Counted from the stretch's first letter, positions 17,149 to 26,764 are shown. The stretch: 61,017 nt of DNA from Bryobacterales bacterium (GCA_009697505.1 SHUD01000008.1:1-61017), one strand, 5' to 3'. The notes: a model not told the origin generated them from the letters alone. Numbers and translations: made by a program.

Positions 17149-17619
17149 ATGAAACTCTTCGACGTGACCGCGTGGGAAGACTATCACTCCTTGTACTTCA
17201 CTTGGGAGCAGGAGTATGAAGTCGGCAAGTCTTACACCGGCGGCGCGCCGCGCAGCCCGATTCCTTCACTTCGCCGCGAGACCTTCATCAAGTGGGGACC
17301 GGAGTGGGGCTATGGTGTGGTTCGCGCGCTCAACCCAGTGACCGGCGAAAAGGTGTGGGACTACAAGATGACGGACGTGAGCGACGCAGGCATTCTCACC
17401 ACCGGCAGCGACCTGTTGTTCTCCGGTAACCGTGAAGGCTACTTCTTCGCGCTGGACGCCAAGACCGGCAAGGAACTGTGGAAGCGCTATCTGGGACTCC
17501 AGGTGGCCAATTCGCCGATCACCTATACGACCGATGGCCAGCAGTACCTGACGGTTTCCGCCGGACACGCTCTGTTCACTTTTGGCTTGCCGCGTACGGC
17601 GGCTCCGGCAGGACGTTGA
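17149..17619 (+). pseudogene. C-terminal stub of a third PQQ dehydrogenase
   Basis: A 156-residue frame matching only the last two or three blades of a quinoprotein: ALNPVTGEKVWDYKM, LLFSGNREGYFFALDAKTGKELW and GQQYLTVSAGHALFTFGLP. The signal peptide, most blades and the active-site Asp are missing. It begins next to the divergent tannase promoter region, so the 5' two-thirds was deleted or left behind in a rearrangement. It has an ATG with a weak ribosome site and might still be expressed, but cannot form a complete propeller. Confidence 0.8.
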
Positions 17620-17673
17620 CGAATGGCCGCAACTGCGCCAGCCGCAGCCGCGGCGGAATGTGAGCTACACAAT

Positions 17674-18714
17674 ATGACGATGCGCGTGACCTGGATCGCG
17701 TTGGCGTTGAGTTTTACCCTCGCCGCGCAGAATGCGCCCAAGTTCGAAGTGGATCCGTCCTGGCCCAAGGCCTTGCCGGCGGGTTGGATCAACGGACAAC
17801 TGGGCGGCGTGTGCGTGGACTCGCACGACCATGTGGTCGTGGTCGACCGACGTAATATCACCAAAGAAGTAAAGGAAACTTCCCAAGCCGCGCCGTCCAT
17901 CATCATGTTCGACGCTGCCGGGGCGATGGTCCGCGCCTGGGGCGACCCGAACGTGGTGCCCGATTCCATTCACGGCTGCGCCTTCGATGGCGACAACAAC
18001 GTATGGGTCGGCGGCAACCACGACGGCATCCTTCAGAAATACAGCCACGACGGCAAGCTGTTGCAGCAGATTGGCACGCGCGGGCAGTTCGACTCCTCCG
18101 ATGGCACCGGCAAAGGCAAACCGCTGAACGCCGCTCACGACAAGCTATACAACCCGGCGGGCCTCGCCATTGATCCCGGCAATGGCGACTTGTATGTCGC
18201 CGATGGTTACGGCAACCGCCGCATCGTCGTGTTCGACAAAAACGGAAAGTATCTGCGCCAGTGGGGCCGCCAGGCGACCAAGGAAGAGACCGATGCCGGC
18301 GCGGGCGGAGCATTTACGGAGCTGGTCCATTGCGTGGCAATGAGCAAAGCGGGGTTGATTTACGTTTGTGACCGCCAGGGCGACCGCATTCAGGTGTTCG
18401 ACAAGATGGGCAAATTCCAGCGCAACATCTGGATGCGCGACGGCACTCCCACGCTGCCGGATCCGCGCGGCACGGTGTGGTGGCTCGAATTTTCCCGCGA
18501 TCAAAAATATCTGTACGTCATGAACGGGCGCAGCGAGAAGGTTCATGCGATCGATCCCGAGTCCGGCAAGATTCTCTCGAGCTTCGGCCGCCCCGGCCAC
18601 CAGATCGGCAACTTCACGCACGGCCATACCATGGCGGTGGATTCCAAAGGCAACCTGTACGTGGCGGAAACCGATTTTGGCCGCCGCGTGCAGCGCTTCA
18701 AGCCGGTCAATTAA
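17674..18714 (+). CDS. Secreted NHL-repeat six-bladed beta-propeller
   Basis: A 346-residue exported protein with a signal peptide (about 1-20, ending LAAQN). Repeated NHL blades are visible: LYNPAGLAIDPGNGDLYVADGYGNRRIVVFDKNGKY, VHCVAMSKAGLIYVCDRQGDRIQVFDKMGKF and GHTMAVDSKGNLYVAETDFGRRVQRFKPV. The ATG at 17674 is preferred because the signal peptide begins there; an ATG at 17623 would add a low-complexity Ala stretch. Related proteins are annotated as peptidyl-amidating lyase-like, but function is unknown. Its stop overlaps the next small gene by one base. Confidence 0.82.
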   Translation: MTMRVTWIALALSFTLAAQNAPKFEVDPSWPKALPAGWINGQLGGVCVDSHDHVVVVDRRNITKEVKETSQAAPSIIMFDAAGAMVRAWGDPNVVPDSIHGCAFDGDNNVWVGGNHDGILQKYSHDGKLLQQIGTRGQFDSSDGTGKGKPLNAAHDKLYNPAGLAIDPGNGDLYVADGYGNRRIVVFDKNGKYLRQWGRQATKEETDAGAGGAFTELVHCVAMSKAGLIYVCDRQGDRIQVFDKMGKFQRNIWMRDGTPTLPDPRGTVWWLEFSRDQKYLYVMNGRSEKVHAIDPESGKILSSFGRPGHQIGNFTHGHTMAVDSKGNLYVAETDFGRRVQRFKPVN

Positions 18715-18842
18715 TGCAGCCCAGAAAATCGCCGTCGCACGCGTCATGGCCGCGGGCTGTTTTCAGTGACGCGCAGTTCTGGGTTCCGTTCGCTGTGTTT
18801 CTCGCGGGCGTGGCGATTCTAGTCTTTGTGGCCGGGTCGTAG
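18714..18842 (+). CDS. 42-residue single-span membrane protein
   Basis: A small frame starting at the A of the upstream TAA stop (TAATG), hence likely translationally coupled. It encodes a basic N-terminus (MQPRKSPSHASW) and one hydrophobic span, FWVPFAVFLAGVAILVFV. The AGGAG of the sugar transporter lies at its 3' end, so it is sandwiched between two genes in one operon. I do not recognise a family. A small transporter-associated subunit is one possibility. Confidence 0.6.
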   Translation: MQPRKSPSHASWPRAVFSDAQFWVPFAVFLAGVAILVFVAGS

Positions 18843-18852
18843 GAGTAAAGGC

Positions 18853-20115
18853 ATGAAGACCGGTTCGCTCCATCACATCGGCGTGTTGTGCGGGCTCGCG
18901 GCGGGAGCGTGGTTGGGCGCGGCCGAGGCTCCCACCAAACTCGTGAGCGTCGGGTTCTCGCCGTTTCTGATTTCGCTGGGCATGGTGGCGGGCGTCTTTG
19001 TGGCCCGCTGGACGCTGCCGGTTCTGGTGAAAGGCATCGCCTACTTGGCCGCCGACATCCGCAACAAGCCGCACCTGATCGTGTGGGCCATTCTGGCCGG
19101 CGCGATGTGGGCCGTCGCTAACACGCTCACGATCTTCGCGATTCGCGATGTCGGCTTGTCGATCGCCTTCCCGCTCTGGAATACCAACAGCCTGGTCGGC
19201 CTGTTTTGGGGCTGGCTGCTGTTTGGCGAGTTGCGCGGCGCGGGTAGCCGGCAGTGGCTCAAAGTGGCCGGAGGCACGCTGGCGATCGTCATCGGCGCAT
19301 GCCTGCTGGCGTATTCGTCCAGCTACCAGGCAACGAACACGCGCGCGCAGACGCTGGGGATGCTGGCCGCTTTTGGCGCGAGCCTGCTGTGGGGCACCAT
19401 GTATGTCCCCTACCGCAAGGCGTATCTGAGCGGGATGAATCCGCTTTCGCTGGTCACTGTTTTCACGTTCGGCGAATTGACCACCGTCTTGCTCTTAACG
19501 ATTACGCTCGACGGCGGCGTGGCCCACCTGGTGAAGGGAATCAGCGACGCGCGAGCGGCGTTCTTCTGGTTGTTCCTGGGCGGCTTGTGTTGGGTGATCG
19601 GCGACATCTTTCAGCAATACGCGACGAAGTACCTGGGCATCGGCCGCGGCATTCCGCTCTCGAATACCAACCAGCTCTGGGGGCTGGCCTGGGGAGTGCT
19701 GGTCTTCGGCGAAGCCAGTTCGCGCGGAGGCCTCTTGCAATTTGCCATCATCGCGGGCTCACTGCTGATGATTGCCGGCGCGGCGGCCATCAGTTTCGCG
19801 CAGCCGTCGGTCGCCGAGCAATTCGCCTGGCGGCGTGCGACCGGGCGCGAATGCGTACGCTACGGCCTCGACGCGGATTCCATCGCGGCGAGTCTGCGCG
19901 GGGAGGATGTCCTGCAGCAGCCCGCGGCTAGCGCGCGCGTTTGGGACTTCCTGGTCGCCGCCGTGGCGATCAGCATCTTCGTTTATCTTGGAACGCTGGC
20001 GCGTTCACAGCCCATCGCGATGAATCCGTTTTGGATGAGCGTGCTGGCCGCCGGCAGCTTGGGCATGCTCATCGCCGCGGGACTCCACCTGTGGCGGCGG
20101 ACCAGGTTCGTCTAG
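18853..20115 (+). CDS. GRP-family sugar transporter
   Basis: A 420-residue inner-membrane protein of the glucose/ribose porter (TMEM144-like) branch of the drug/metabolite transporter superfamily. It has about ten hydrophobic spans in two similar halves; both halves carry the conserved LSIAFPLWNTNSLVGLFWG / IGRGIPLSNTNQLWGLAWG pair. The ATG at 18853 has AGGAG 7 nt upstream. After the usual core come a charged cytosolic loop (about 315-350) and two extra spans, longer than the usual 290-340 residues. It likely imports a sugar released by the neighbouring exported enzymes. Confidence 0.82.
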   Translation: MKTGSLHHIGVLCGLAAGAWLGAAEAPTKLVSVGFSPFLISLGMVAGVFVARWTLPVLVKGIAYLAADIRNKPHLIVWAILAGAMWAVANTLTIFAIRDVGLSIAFPLWNTNSLVGLFWGWLLFGELRGAGSRQWLKVAGGTLAIVIGACLLAYSSSYQATNTRAQTLGMLAAFGASLLWGTMYVPYRKAYLSGMNPLSLVTVFTFGELTTVLLLTITLDGGVAHLVKGISDARAAFFWLFLGGLCWVIGDIFQQYATKYLGIGRGIPLSNTNQLWGLAWGVLVFGEASSRGGLLQFAIIAGSLLMIAGAAAISFAQPSVAEQFAWRRATGRECVRYGLDADSIAASLRGEDVLQQPAASARVWDFLVAAVAISIFVYLGTLARSQPIAMNPFWMSVLAAGSLGMLIAAGLHLWRRTRFV

Positions 20116-20176
20116 GGGCTCTCGGCAGTCTGCATGCGTTGTATAATTTAAAGAAAGTGCGCGAAGGAGGCTATTC

Positions 20177-21352
20177 ATGCGGGAACAGATTACGCGGCGC
20201 GAGACTCTGAGACGGGGCTTGACGGCGACGGCGCTTTTGGCTCTGGCCGAGCGGGCCATCCCGGCGCTGGCGCAAAGCGATACCGACGTTCCGTTCACCG
20301 ACTATCCAGCCAACTTCGCTGTCGGCGGCGACGGCAAGCCGCGGCGCACGTTCGACCATCGAACCCTCGACGGGATGATCACGCCGAAGGACAAGTTCTT
20401 CGTCATCCAGCACTACAACCAGCCTGAGATCAACCCCGACACCTACAAGTTGAAACTCACGGGCATGCTGAGGAAGCCGATGGAGCTGTCACTGGCCGAC
20501 TTGCGCAAGATGCGCTCGACGGAAATGATCCTGGGTTATGAATGCTCCGGCAACCGCCCGGCGGGCTTTCAGGCGCTGTCGTCTTGTGGACGGTTCACCG
20601 GAGTGCCGCTGCGCAACGTGTTGAACGAGGCAGGAGTCGGATCGAAAGCCCGTGAGGTCGTATTCTTGGGAACCGACCGCGGCGACCAGGAAGTCGTCTT
20701 CCGTCAGCAGACCTTCAAACTGAGTCAGCAGTTCGGCCGCAGCCTGACGCTCGAAAACGCGATGAAGCCGGACCCGATCCTCGTTTACGCGCTCAATGGT
20801 GAACCGCTGACGGTTCCGCAGGGCGCGCCTTTGCGCCTGATCATGCCGGGGTATTACGGCGTTTGCAACCCCAAGTGGCTCTCGGAGATTCATTTGCAGG
20901 AAGACCGTTACCTGGGCAACTTCCAGGGCCGCTGGTACCGTTCCGTTGTCGGCGTCGGCGGCACGGGCGAGGACCTGGACCTCAACACGCAATGGATTGA
21001 GACCGAGATTACGCGCATCCATCTGAAGTCTTCCATCTCGCGCGTGAAGAAAGCCGGCAACGCGCATCAGATTCTGGGATTCGTGCTCAATGACGGGACA
21101 CCTCTCCGGTCTGTCGAAGTGAAGATCGGCGAAGGACCCTGGCAGAAGGCCACGATGACTCCGGGTAGCACTAAGTATTCGTGGAAACTATTCTCCTACA
21201 ACTGGGAAGGCGCCACGCCCGGCGAGCACACCATCGTGTCGCGCGTGACCGACGAAGACGGCAACGTCCAGCCGACCGTCGAGGAACTGAAGCGCAAGAA
21301 GACGTTCCTCGAGGACAACGCGCAGTTCCCGCGCAAGGTAAAGATCGGGTAA
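20177..21352 (+). CDS. Sulfite-oxidase-family molybdopterin oxidoreductase
   Basis: A 391-residue protein with TRRETLRRGLTATALLAL at the N-terminus, a Tat-type signal ending near ALAQS. The molybdopterin domain contains LGYECSGNRP, whose Cys is the conserved Mo ligand, plus GVPLRNVLNEAG and YALNGEPLTVPQGAPLRLIMPGYYG. The C-terminal Mo-co dimerisation Ig fold carries SWKLFSYNWEGATPGEHTIVSRVTDEDGN. AAGGAGG lies 8 nt before the ATG. It should be a soluble periplasmic enzyme. Whether the substrate is sulfite is unclear because no cytochrome domain is attached. Confidence 0.88.
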   Translation: MREQITRRETLRRGLTATALLALAERAIPALAQSDTDVPFTDYPANFAVGGDGKPRRTFDHRTLDGMITPKDKFFVIQHYNQPEINPDTYKLKLTGMLRKPMELSLADLRKMRSTEMILGYECSGNRPAGFQALSSCGRFTGVPLRNVLNEAGVGSKAREVVFLGTDRGDQEVVFRQQTFKLSQQFGRSLTLENAMKPDPILVYALNGEPLTVPQGAPLRLIMPGYYGVCNPKWLSEIHLQEDRYLGNFQGRWYRSVVGVGGTGEDLDLNTQWIETEITRIHLKSSISRVKKAGNAHQILGFVLNDGTPLRSVEVKIGEGPWQKATMTPGSTKYSWKLFSYNWEGATPGEHTIVSRVTDEDGNVQPTVEELKRKKTFLEDNAQFPRKVKIG

Positions 21353-21372
21353 AGCGGCCTTACGCCCCAGCC

Positions 21373-24066
21373 TTACTTCACCAACGCGGGGAGCGTAGTG
21401 AAGGTGAAAGTGGAAGAGACGCGGATGCCCAGGGCGCCGATCTGTCCGCTGACAAATTCGATGGTGCCGCGCTTGCCCGCTGTAGTGAGGAACTTGTCAC
21501 CGCCCAAAGTGAATGAGCTGTGTGCGTTGGCCGGCAGCGTCAGCCTGTCGCTGTCGATCTGGTTGCCCGCGTCGTCCCGCACAATCACTGGCACGCTCAC
21601 CGGCTGCGCGGATACATTATTGACCGCGATGCCGGTCACCGTTCCGGCCGTATTGTCGAAAGCGATCAGATAACCGTTGGCGGTACGGTTTTCCAGCGGC
21701 ACCACGGCCTCCTGCCCGTTGGTGTTGTAGCGGAAGATCACGAAGCCTCCCACGTTGCCGTCCGTCGTCAGTTGCGCCGCGCCGATGGTGGGCGCGGGGT
21801 CGGAAGCCGGGGCCGCGCTCCGCACCACCAGCGTGGCTCCCGCCGCCAGCGTCCGCGTCACCGAGTTCGCCACCGTGCTGGAGCCCGCGCCCGCCTGCGG
21901 AAATGCCAGCGGAATGGAGAGCGCCGCGCCAGTTCCGGTCGCGAAGAACTTCAACGTGGCCTGGTGCGCCTGGGTTCCCGTGTTGACCAGCACAAACGTG
22001 GTCTGCCAGCCGTTGCCCGTGGCGATGTGCGCGATGCTGCCGCCACTCGTGCCAATGTTGGCCAGTGCCGGAATGGTGGTCAGGGCGAACGTATTGGTCC
22101 CCGTGGACGTGACCAGCGGCGTGGTGCGAATCCCCAAGACGCTGATCTGGCCGCCGGAAGGCGTCGCGAACTCGACGGTGCCGCGCTGGTTGGCCGTAAA
22201 CGGATATTGCGTGGACAGCACAAACGAGGTGTGCCCGTTGGCTTCCATCGCCAGCGTGGTTCCCGGCGCGCTGATCACTACCCCGGCGTCATCGCGGATC
22301 ACCACGGGTATCGGAGCCGCCAGACTGGAAACGTTCTGCACGGCCACGCCCAGCACCACGCCGCCCGTGTTATCGAACGCCAGCAAGTACGATCCCGCGT
22401 TGCGCGTCTCCAGCGGAACCACGGCTTCCTGGGAGCCGGGAATCAGGTGGAAGATGGCGAAGCCGTCCACCGCCCCGGTACCGAATAGCTGCGCCGAACC
22501 CTCCAGGGTCGGAGGCGTCTGCGGGCCGCCGCTATTCAGGACCAGCAGTGCGTTACCGGCGATGGTCCGGTCCAGCGACGAGGCCAGCAGCGGCGTGGCA
22601 GACACCTGCGGCAGCACCAGCGGCAGAGTTAGCGTACCGCTGGGATCGCCGAACATTCTCAGCCGGGCGGTGGCCGCACTCGCCGCCTTATTCACCACTG
22701 TAAAGGTGGTTCTCCACACATTCTGCGCCGCGATGTGCGGCATCGCCCCGGCAAAGTTCAATCCCGCGATCGTTGCCGCCTGCTGCTCGATGGCAACGGG
22801 AATCCCGCCGATGATAATGGCAATGGAGCGGCCCGCTCCATTGTTGGCCGCAACCTGATAAGAAATGCCGCCATTTCCCGATCCGTTGCGGGCGCCCACG
22901 AACGAAATCCAGTCCAAGGTACTCGTGGCGCTCCACGCGCACCCCGCGGGAGCCGTGACATTGATGCTGGCGGTTCCACCTTCGGGCGGGAACACCTGTC
23001 CGCCCGGACTGAGCGATTGCACGCACGTCCCGGAGCCCTGCGGATCTTCCCAAGTGGCGCCCGCATCGATGCTTTTGAAAACTCTGCCATCCGTGGTTCC
23101 CGCGTAGAGAACGGACGAGTCCTTGGGGTCGATGGCCAGTGAACCGCCGGTGCCTGACGGAAAGCCGTTATTCATCGGCGTCCAGGAGGCTCCTCCATTG
23201 GCCGTCTTAAATACCCCGCCGGTAAAAGTCCCCGTGTAAAGGATGGAGGAATTCTTTGGATCGATCACCAGGGCCGACGCGTATCCCACCAGGTCGACGT
23301 TCGCCGGGATTCCGTTGTTCGCCGGCGCCCAGGTGGTTCCCGCGTTCGTGCTCTTGAAGACCCCTGAGTCGCGCACTCTGATATACAACGTCGACGCATT
23401 GGACGGACCGATCACCAGGGCCGTGACGCGCAAGGACGGAAGGCCCTCATTCGCGGCCGTCCAGTTCGCGCCCTTGTCCGTGCTCCGGAAGACGCCGCCC
23501 TTCATGGACGCGGCGTAGACCGTGGAAGAGTTGGTGGGATCAAACGCGAGCCCATCGAAGGTCGTTTTTGGCAGAATGGCGTTCGTCGCCGTAATCCAAC
23601 TGGCGCCTCCGTCCGTGCTGCGGACCAGCCCGAATCCGCCGGCGGCAAAAAGCCCCGCATAGAGATTGGCCGGATTGCTGGGATCGATTGCCAGCGCCGC
23701 CACACCCAAAGACGTCGAAGGGATCCCATTGCCTGTGCGCACCCAGGTCGAACCCCCGTTGGTGCTCTTGTATACGCCCTGAGTTCCCACATAGACGACC
23801 GAAGGATTGGACGGATCGATCGCTACCGCCGTGACTCTCCCCGACGGAAGACCGTTGTTCGCCGGCTCCCAAGTGGCGCCTCCGTTGGTGGTTCTCAGGA
23901 CCCCGTTATCAGTTGCCGCGTAGAGTGTGGATGTGTTGACGGGGTTAATCGCCAACGCGTATACGGCGTTGGGAAACTGCACCTGTCCCGACGCTTGCGC
24001 GACAAACAGGACCAGGTGCGCGCAGATGAATGCAGCAGCGCGCCCAAGAATCCCCCTGCAAGTCAT
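21373..24066 (-). CDS. Secreted sortilin-like/BACON protein with two C-terminal beta modules
   Basis: An 897-residue exported protein. A signal peptide is followed by about seven VPS10/sialidase-like blades (each with G-V-xxS-T-N-G-G-x-x-W), a BACON-like Ig domain (about 350-430, with AGCAWSATSTLDWISF), and two copies of an approximately 220-residue module that begins H-I-A-x-x-N-x-W-x-T-T-F and ends G-x-I-x-x-L-G-I-R-T-x-P-A-L. The ATG at 24066 overlaps the stop of the upstream CHRD gene (ATGA), which fixes the start. Likely surface-attached or extracellular; no catalytic residues are evident. Confidence 0.82.
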   Translation of the reverse strand: MTCRGILGRAAAFICAHLVLFVAQASGQVQFPNAVYALAINPVNTSTLYAATDNGVLRTTNGGATWEPANNGLPSGRVTAVAIDPSNPSVVYVGTQGVYKSTNGGSTWVRTGNGIPSTSLGVAALAIDPSNPANLYAGLFAAGGFGLVRSTDGGASWITATNAILPKTTFDGLAFDPTNSSTVYAASMKGGVFRSTDKGANWTAANEGLPSLRVTALVIGPSNASTLYIRVRDSGVFKSTNAGTTWAPANNGIPANVDLVGYASALVIDPKNSSILYTGTFTGGVFKTANGGASWTPMNNGFPSGTGGSLAIDPKDSSVLYAGTTDGRVFKSIDAGATWEDPQGSGTCVQSLSPGGQVFPPEGGTASINVTAPAGCAWSATSTLDWISFVGARNGSGNGGISYQVAANNGAGRSIAIIIGGIPVAIEQQAATIAGLNFAGAMPHIAAQNVWRTTFTVVNKAASAATARLRMFGDPSGTLTLPLVLPQVSATPLLASSLDRTIAGNALLVLNSGGPQTPPTLEGSAQLFGTGAVDGFAIFHLIPGSQEAVVPLETRNAGSYLLAFDNTGGVVLGVAVQNVSSLAAPIPVVIRDDAGVVISAPGTTLAMEANGHTSFVLSTQYPFTANQRGTVEFATPSGGQISVLGIRTTPLVTSTGTNTFALTTIPALANIGTSGGSIAHIATGNGWQTTFVLVNTGTQAHQATLKFFATGTGAALSIPLAFPQAGAGSSTVANSVTRTLAAGATLVVRSAAPASDPAPTIGAAQLTTDGNVGGFVIFRYNTNGQEAVVPLENRTANGYLIAFDNTAGTVTGIAVNNVSAQPVSVPVIVRDDAGNQIDSDRLTLPANAHSSFTLGGDKFLTTAGKRGTIEFVSGQIGALGIRVSSTFTFTTLPALVK

Positions 24067-25160
24067 CCGATGCAAATACCACCCAATGCCGTCAATCCGC
24101 CGCCCTGTAGCTTACTGAGCCCCCCGAGAGACGAGAACGAGTTCTTCTGGCTGAACCGCAAGCCAGTAACGGCCAGGTCCGCGAAAGCCGTGGAGAAGCG
24201 TATGGAACCACGCACTCCCGCCGTGGAGGGATAATTCGTTGGCAACAAGAATCCCGTATTCACAATCGAAAAGTGCGTGGCGAAATTCGCTGCGTCCACG
24301 ACGTGCCCCAGACGGAGCGCGTTGCCGAAACTAAGCGAGGTGGGGAGAATCGCCAGGCTGAAGGTTTTGCTCGCAAAGGACGCCGCGCCCGTGCTGGCCT
24401 GAATTGTGAAATTCGACGTACCCACGGCGGTAGGAGTCCCGCTGAGTACGCCGTCGCTGGACAGCGTGATGCCGGCGGGCAACGTGCCGGAGGTCGCCGT
24501 CCAGATGGGGGTTGTTCCCACGGCCGCGGCCGCGAGGGTCTGCGAGTAGCCCACGCCAATTCTGCCCGCGGGCAAGGCCGCACCGGTCGAGATCCCAGGG
24601 GCCAGAGTAATGTTGCCGCGAATTTCGCCCCCTCCAAACTGAGTGGTGTGGAAGTTGATGTAGGCGCGTCCCGCCAGGATATTCGGTAGCTGCGCGGCGA
24701 GCGTGGTGTTGTTCCCTTCCGGAGCATCCCATTTCCCGCTGATGGTGCCGCCGGCACCACTGGCAAACGGCGTGATGACCACGTCACGCGGATTGTTGTC
24801 ATTCAGCGGGGAGCCGAAAAATCCCCAAACCACTCCCCCGTTGGTGGCCGGAGTAACCGTCGGGCTAGCGTGAATATGCGCGGCGGTCAGATTATCGTTG
24901 GGATCGGCCGTCTGGGTGCCCGTGATATCGATGTTATTAATCGTGGCGGTAAACCTTATCGAGGTATTCGTGCTGTCGATCGCGAAGGTCGCCGTTCCAA
25001 AAGATACCGGCCTGGCCCCGCCGGTACTCAGCGTCGGGTTCGTCGGCGGGTTCTCCTGGCCATTCGTGATGCTCGCCGACAAAGAGGTCTGCGCGGATGC
25101 GCTGACGCCGGCAAGCAAGACGGCCAAGGGTAATACTAAGCACGCACGTAGTCCAAGCAT
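24063..25160 (-). CDS. Secreted CHRD-domain protein with putative Ig domain
   Basis: A 365-residue exported protein. The ATG at 25160 has AAGGA 10 nt upstream and starts a signal peptide (about 1-24, ASAQ). A CHRD domain (about 25-185, with HIHASPTVTPATNGGVVWGFFG and GRAYINFHTTQFGGGEIRGNI) is followed by a putative Ig domain (GTLPAGITLSSDGVLSGTPTAVG). The C-terminal 75 residues look like the beginning and end of the beta module of the downstream protein with the middle missing. CHRD domains are known from chordin and from bacterial surface proteins. It is co-transcribed with the 21373 gene by an ATGA overlap. Confidence 0.84.
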   Translation of the reverse strand: MLGLRACLVLPLAVLLAGVSASAQTSLSASITNGQENPPTNPTLSTGGARPVSFGTATFAIDSTNTSIRFTATINNIDITGTQTADPNDNLTAAHIHASPTVTPATNGGVVWGFFGSPLNDNNPRDVVITPFASGAGGTISGKWDAPEGNNTTLAAQLPNILAGRAYINFHTTQFGGGEIRGNITLAPGISTGAALPAGRIGVGYSQTLAAAAVGTTPIWTATSGTLPAGITLSSDGVLSGTPTAVGTSNFTIQASTGAASFASKTFSLAILPTSLSFGNALRLGHVVDAANFATHFSIVNTGFLLPTNYPSTAGVRGSIRFSTAFADLAVTGLRFSQKNSFSSLGGLSKLQGGGLTALGGICIG

Positions 25161-25432
25161 GGGTAAGAATTCCTTTATGAATACGACGGACGTCGAACGT
25201 GAGTGTTGCATTCACCCGGCCCCGTTAGACTTTACATTCTACGCCAAACGGCTACTAGAATCGGCATAGCCACGCCGGATTTTACATAGTTTTTACAAAT
25301 GCTTAACATGTTGCCGCAAGGGCAGGCGCTGCCGGGATCGGCTGCATAAGAGAAGCCGTCAGGATGCGGTGGCGAGAAGTGTGAGTCAGACGTGTAAGCT
25401 GGTTATCTGGGTAGCGGCAAACGGAGCAAAAT

Positions 25433-26755
25433 ATGACGACGATCACTCGACGCGATTGCGCAAAAGGTCTACTGGGTCTCACGGCGTTGGCGCAGGCTTC
25501 CGGGCAAAAGGGCGCCGCGCAGGAAAGTGCCATTCCGCCGCAAGGCATTGGGCGCCGCTTCCGTCATTTGTCCTACAGCGATATCGGCGGACGGCCGGAC
25601 AGCGTCCAGGTCATGCTCAACCGCCGGCACCTGTATGTCGGCCACATGTTCAGCAACGGAGTCACGATTCTGGACGCGGCGGATCCGCGCAAGGTGAAAC
25701 CTGTCGGCTTCTTCACCGCTGGAGACTATACCCGCACACATCACCTTCAGGTTTCCGACGACCTGCTTCTGCTGGCCAATGGCGCGAACATCGTGGCCAT
25801 GCAGTCCTACGACAACATCCGCGGTTATTTCGAGAATGCCTTGGCCGACAGCATTACCAACCGCAAGAAATTCCGGTCTGGTCTCAGCATTCATGATATT
25901 TCCCGCCCCGGCGAGATGCGAGAGATCGCCTTTCTGGAAATGCCGGGCCTGGGCATCAATCGTCTGTGGTGGGCCGGAGGACGCTACGCCGCGATTGCCG
26001 CGCATTTGGACGGTTTCACCGATCACTTTCTGTGCATGGTCGACTTGCAAAATATTACCAAGCCAGAGATTGTGGGGCGTTGGTGGATGCCCGGGATGAA
26101 TCGCGCCGCGGGCGAGCCGCCGGCGCTGGCCCCGGGCCGCCGCGTGGCGTTGCATCACATGATTACCTCCGGAAATCGTGGTTATGGCGCCTGGCGAGAC
26201 GGTGGCTTCACGGTTCACGATCTCAGTGACCCCGCCAAGCCGAAGCTGATTTCACACGTCAACTGGTCTCCGCCGTTTCCCGGTGGCACGCACACGCCGC
26301 TTCCCTTGCCGGGCCGGAAGCTGGCGCTGGTGGCCGACGAGGCGAACGCCGAAAAATGCGCGAAGGGGATGTTTTGTACGTTCATCGTCGATTTGCGGGC
26401 CGAGGAAAACCCGGTGCCGATTGCGACTTTGCCCACACCCAAGGAGAGGGACTTCTGCGGGTTTGGAACCTTCGGCCCGCACAACTTGCACGAGAACCGG
26501 CCGGGTACGTTTCGCAGCGAGGAGACGATTTTCGCGACCTACAACGTTGCCGGCGTCCGGGTCTTCGATATCAAAGACGCATTCGCGCCCAAGGAAATAG
26601 CCTTCTGGGCGCCTCCCACACCCAAGAAGTTGATCGATCCGCGTCCTAACATGGCGCTCGCGGCGAAGTCCGCCGACATCCTGGTCACCACCGATGGACT
26701 GGTATACGTGACCGATTGGAACGCCGGTTTAAACGTACTGCAATACGAGGGGTGA
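25433..26755 (+). CDS. LVIVD-repeat propeller protein, Tat-like signal
   Basis: A 440-residue protein with TRRDCAKGLLGLTALAQASG at the N-terminus, a Tat-type signal. The rest shows LVIVD-like beta-propeller units: GHMFSNGVTILDAADPRKVKPVGFF, LSIHDISRPGEMREIAFLEM, GGFTVHDLSDPAKPKLISHV and AGVRVFDIKDAFAPKEIAFW. The family is of unknown function and usually exported. It is transcribed alone; the tRNA-Lys fragment and the accessory region begin just after it. Confidence 0.82.
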   Translation: MTTITRRDCAKGLLGLTALAQASGQKGAAQESAIPPQGIGRRFRHLSYSDIGGRPDSVQVMLNRRHLYVGHMFSNGVTILDAADPRKVKPVGFFTAGDYTRTHHLQVSDDLLLLANGANIVAMQSYDNIRGYFENALADSITNRKKFRSGLSIHDISRPGEMREIAFLEMPGLGINRLWWAGGRYAAIAAHLDGFTDHFLCMVDLQNITKPEIVGRWWMPGMNRAAGEPPALAPGRRVALHHMITSGNRGYGAWRDGGFTVHDLSDPAKPKLISHVNWSPPFPGGTHTPLPLPGRKLALVADEANAEKCAKGMFCTFIVDLRAEENPVPIATLPTPKERDFCGFGTFGPHNLHENRPGTFRSEETIFATYNVAGVRVFDIKDAFAPKEIAFWAPPTPKKLIDPRPNMALAAKSADILVTTDGLVYVTDWNAGLNVLQYEG

Positions 26756-26764
26756 AGATAATGA

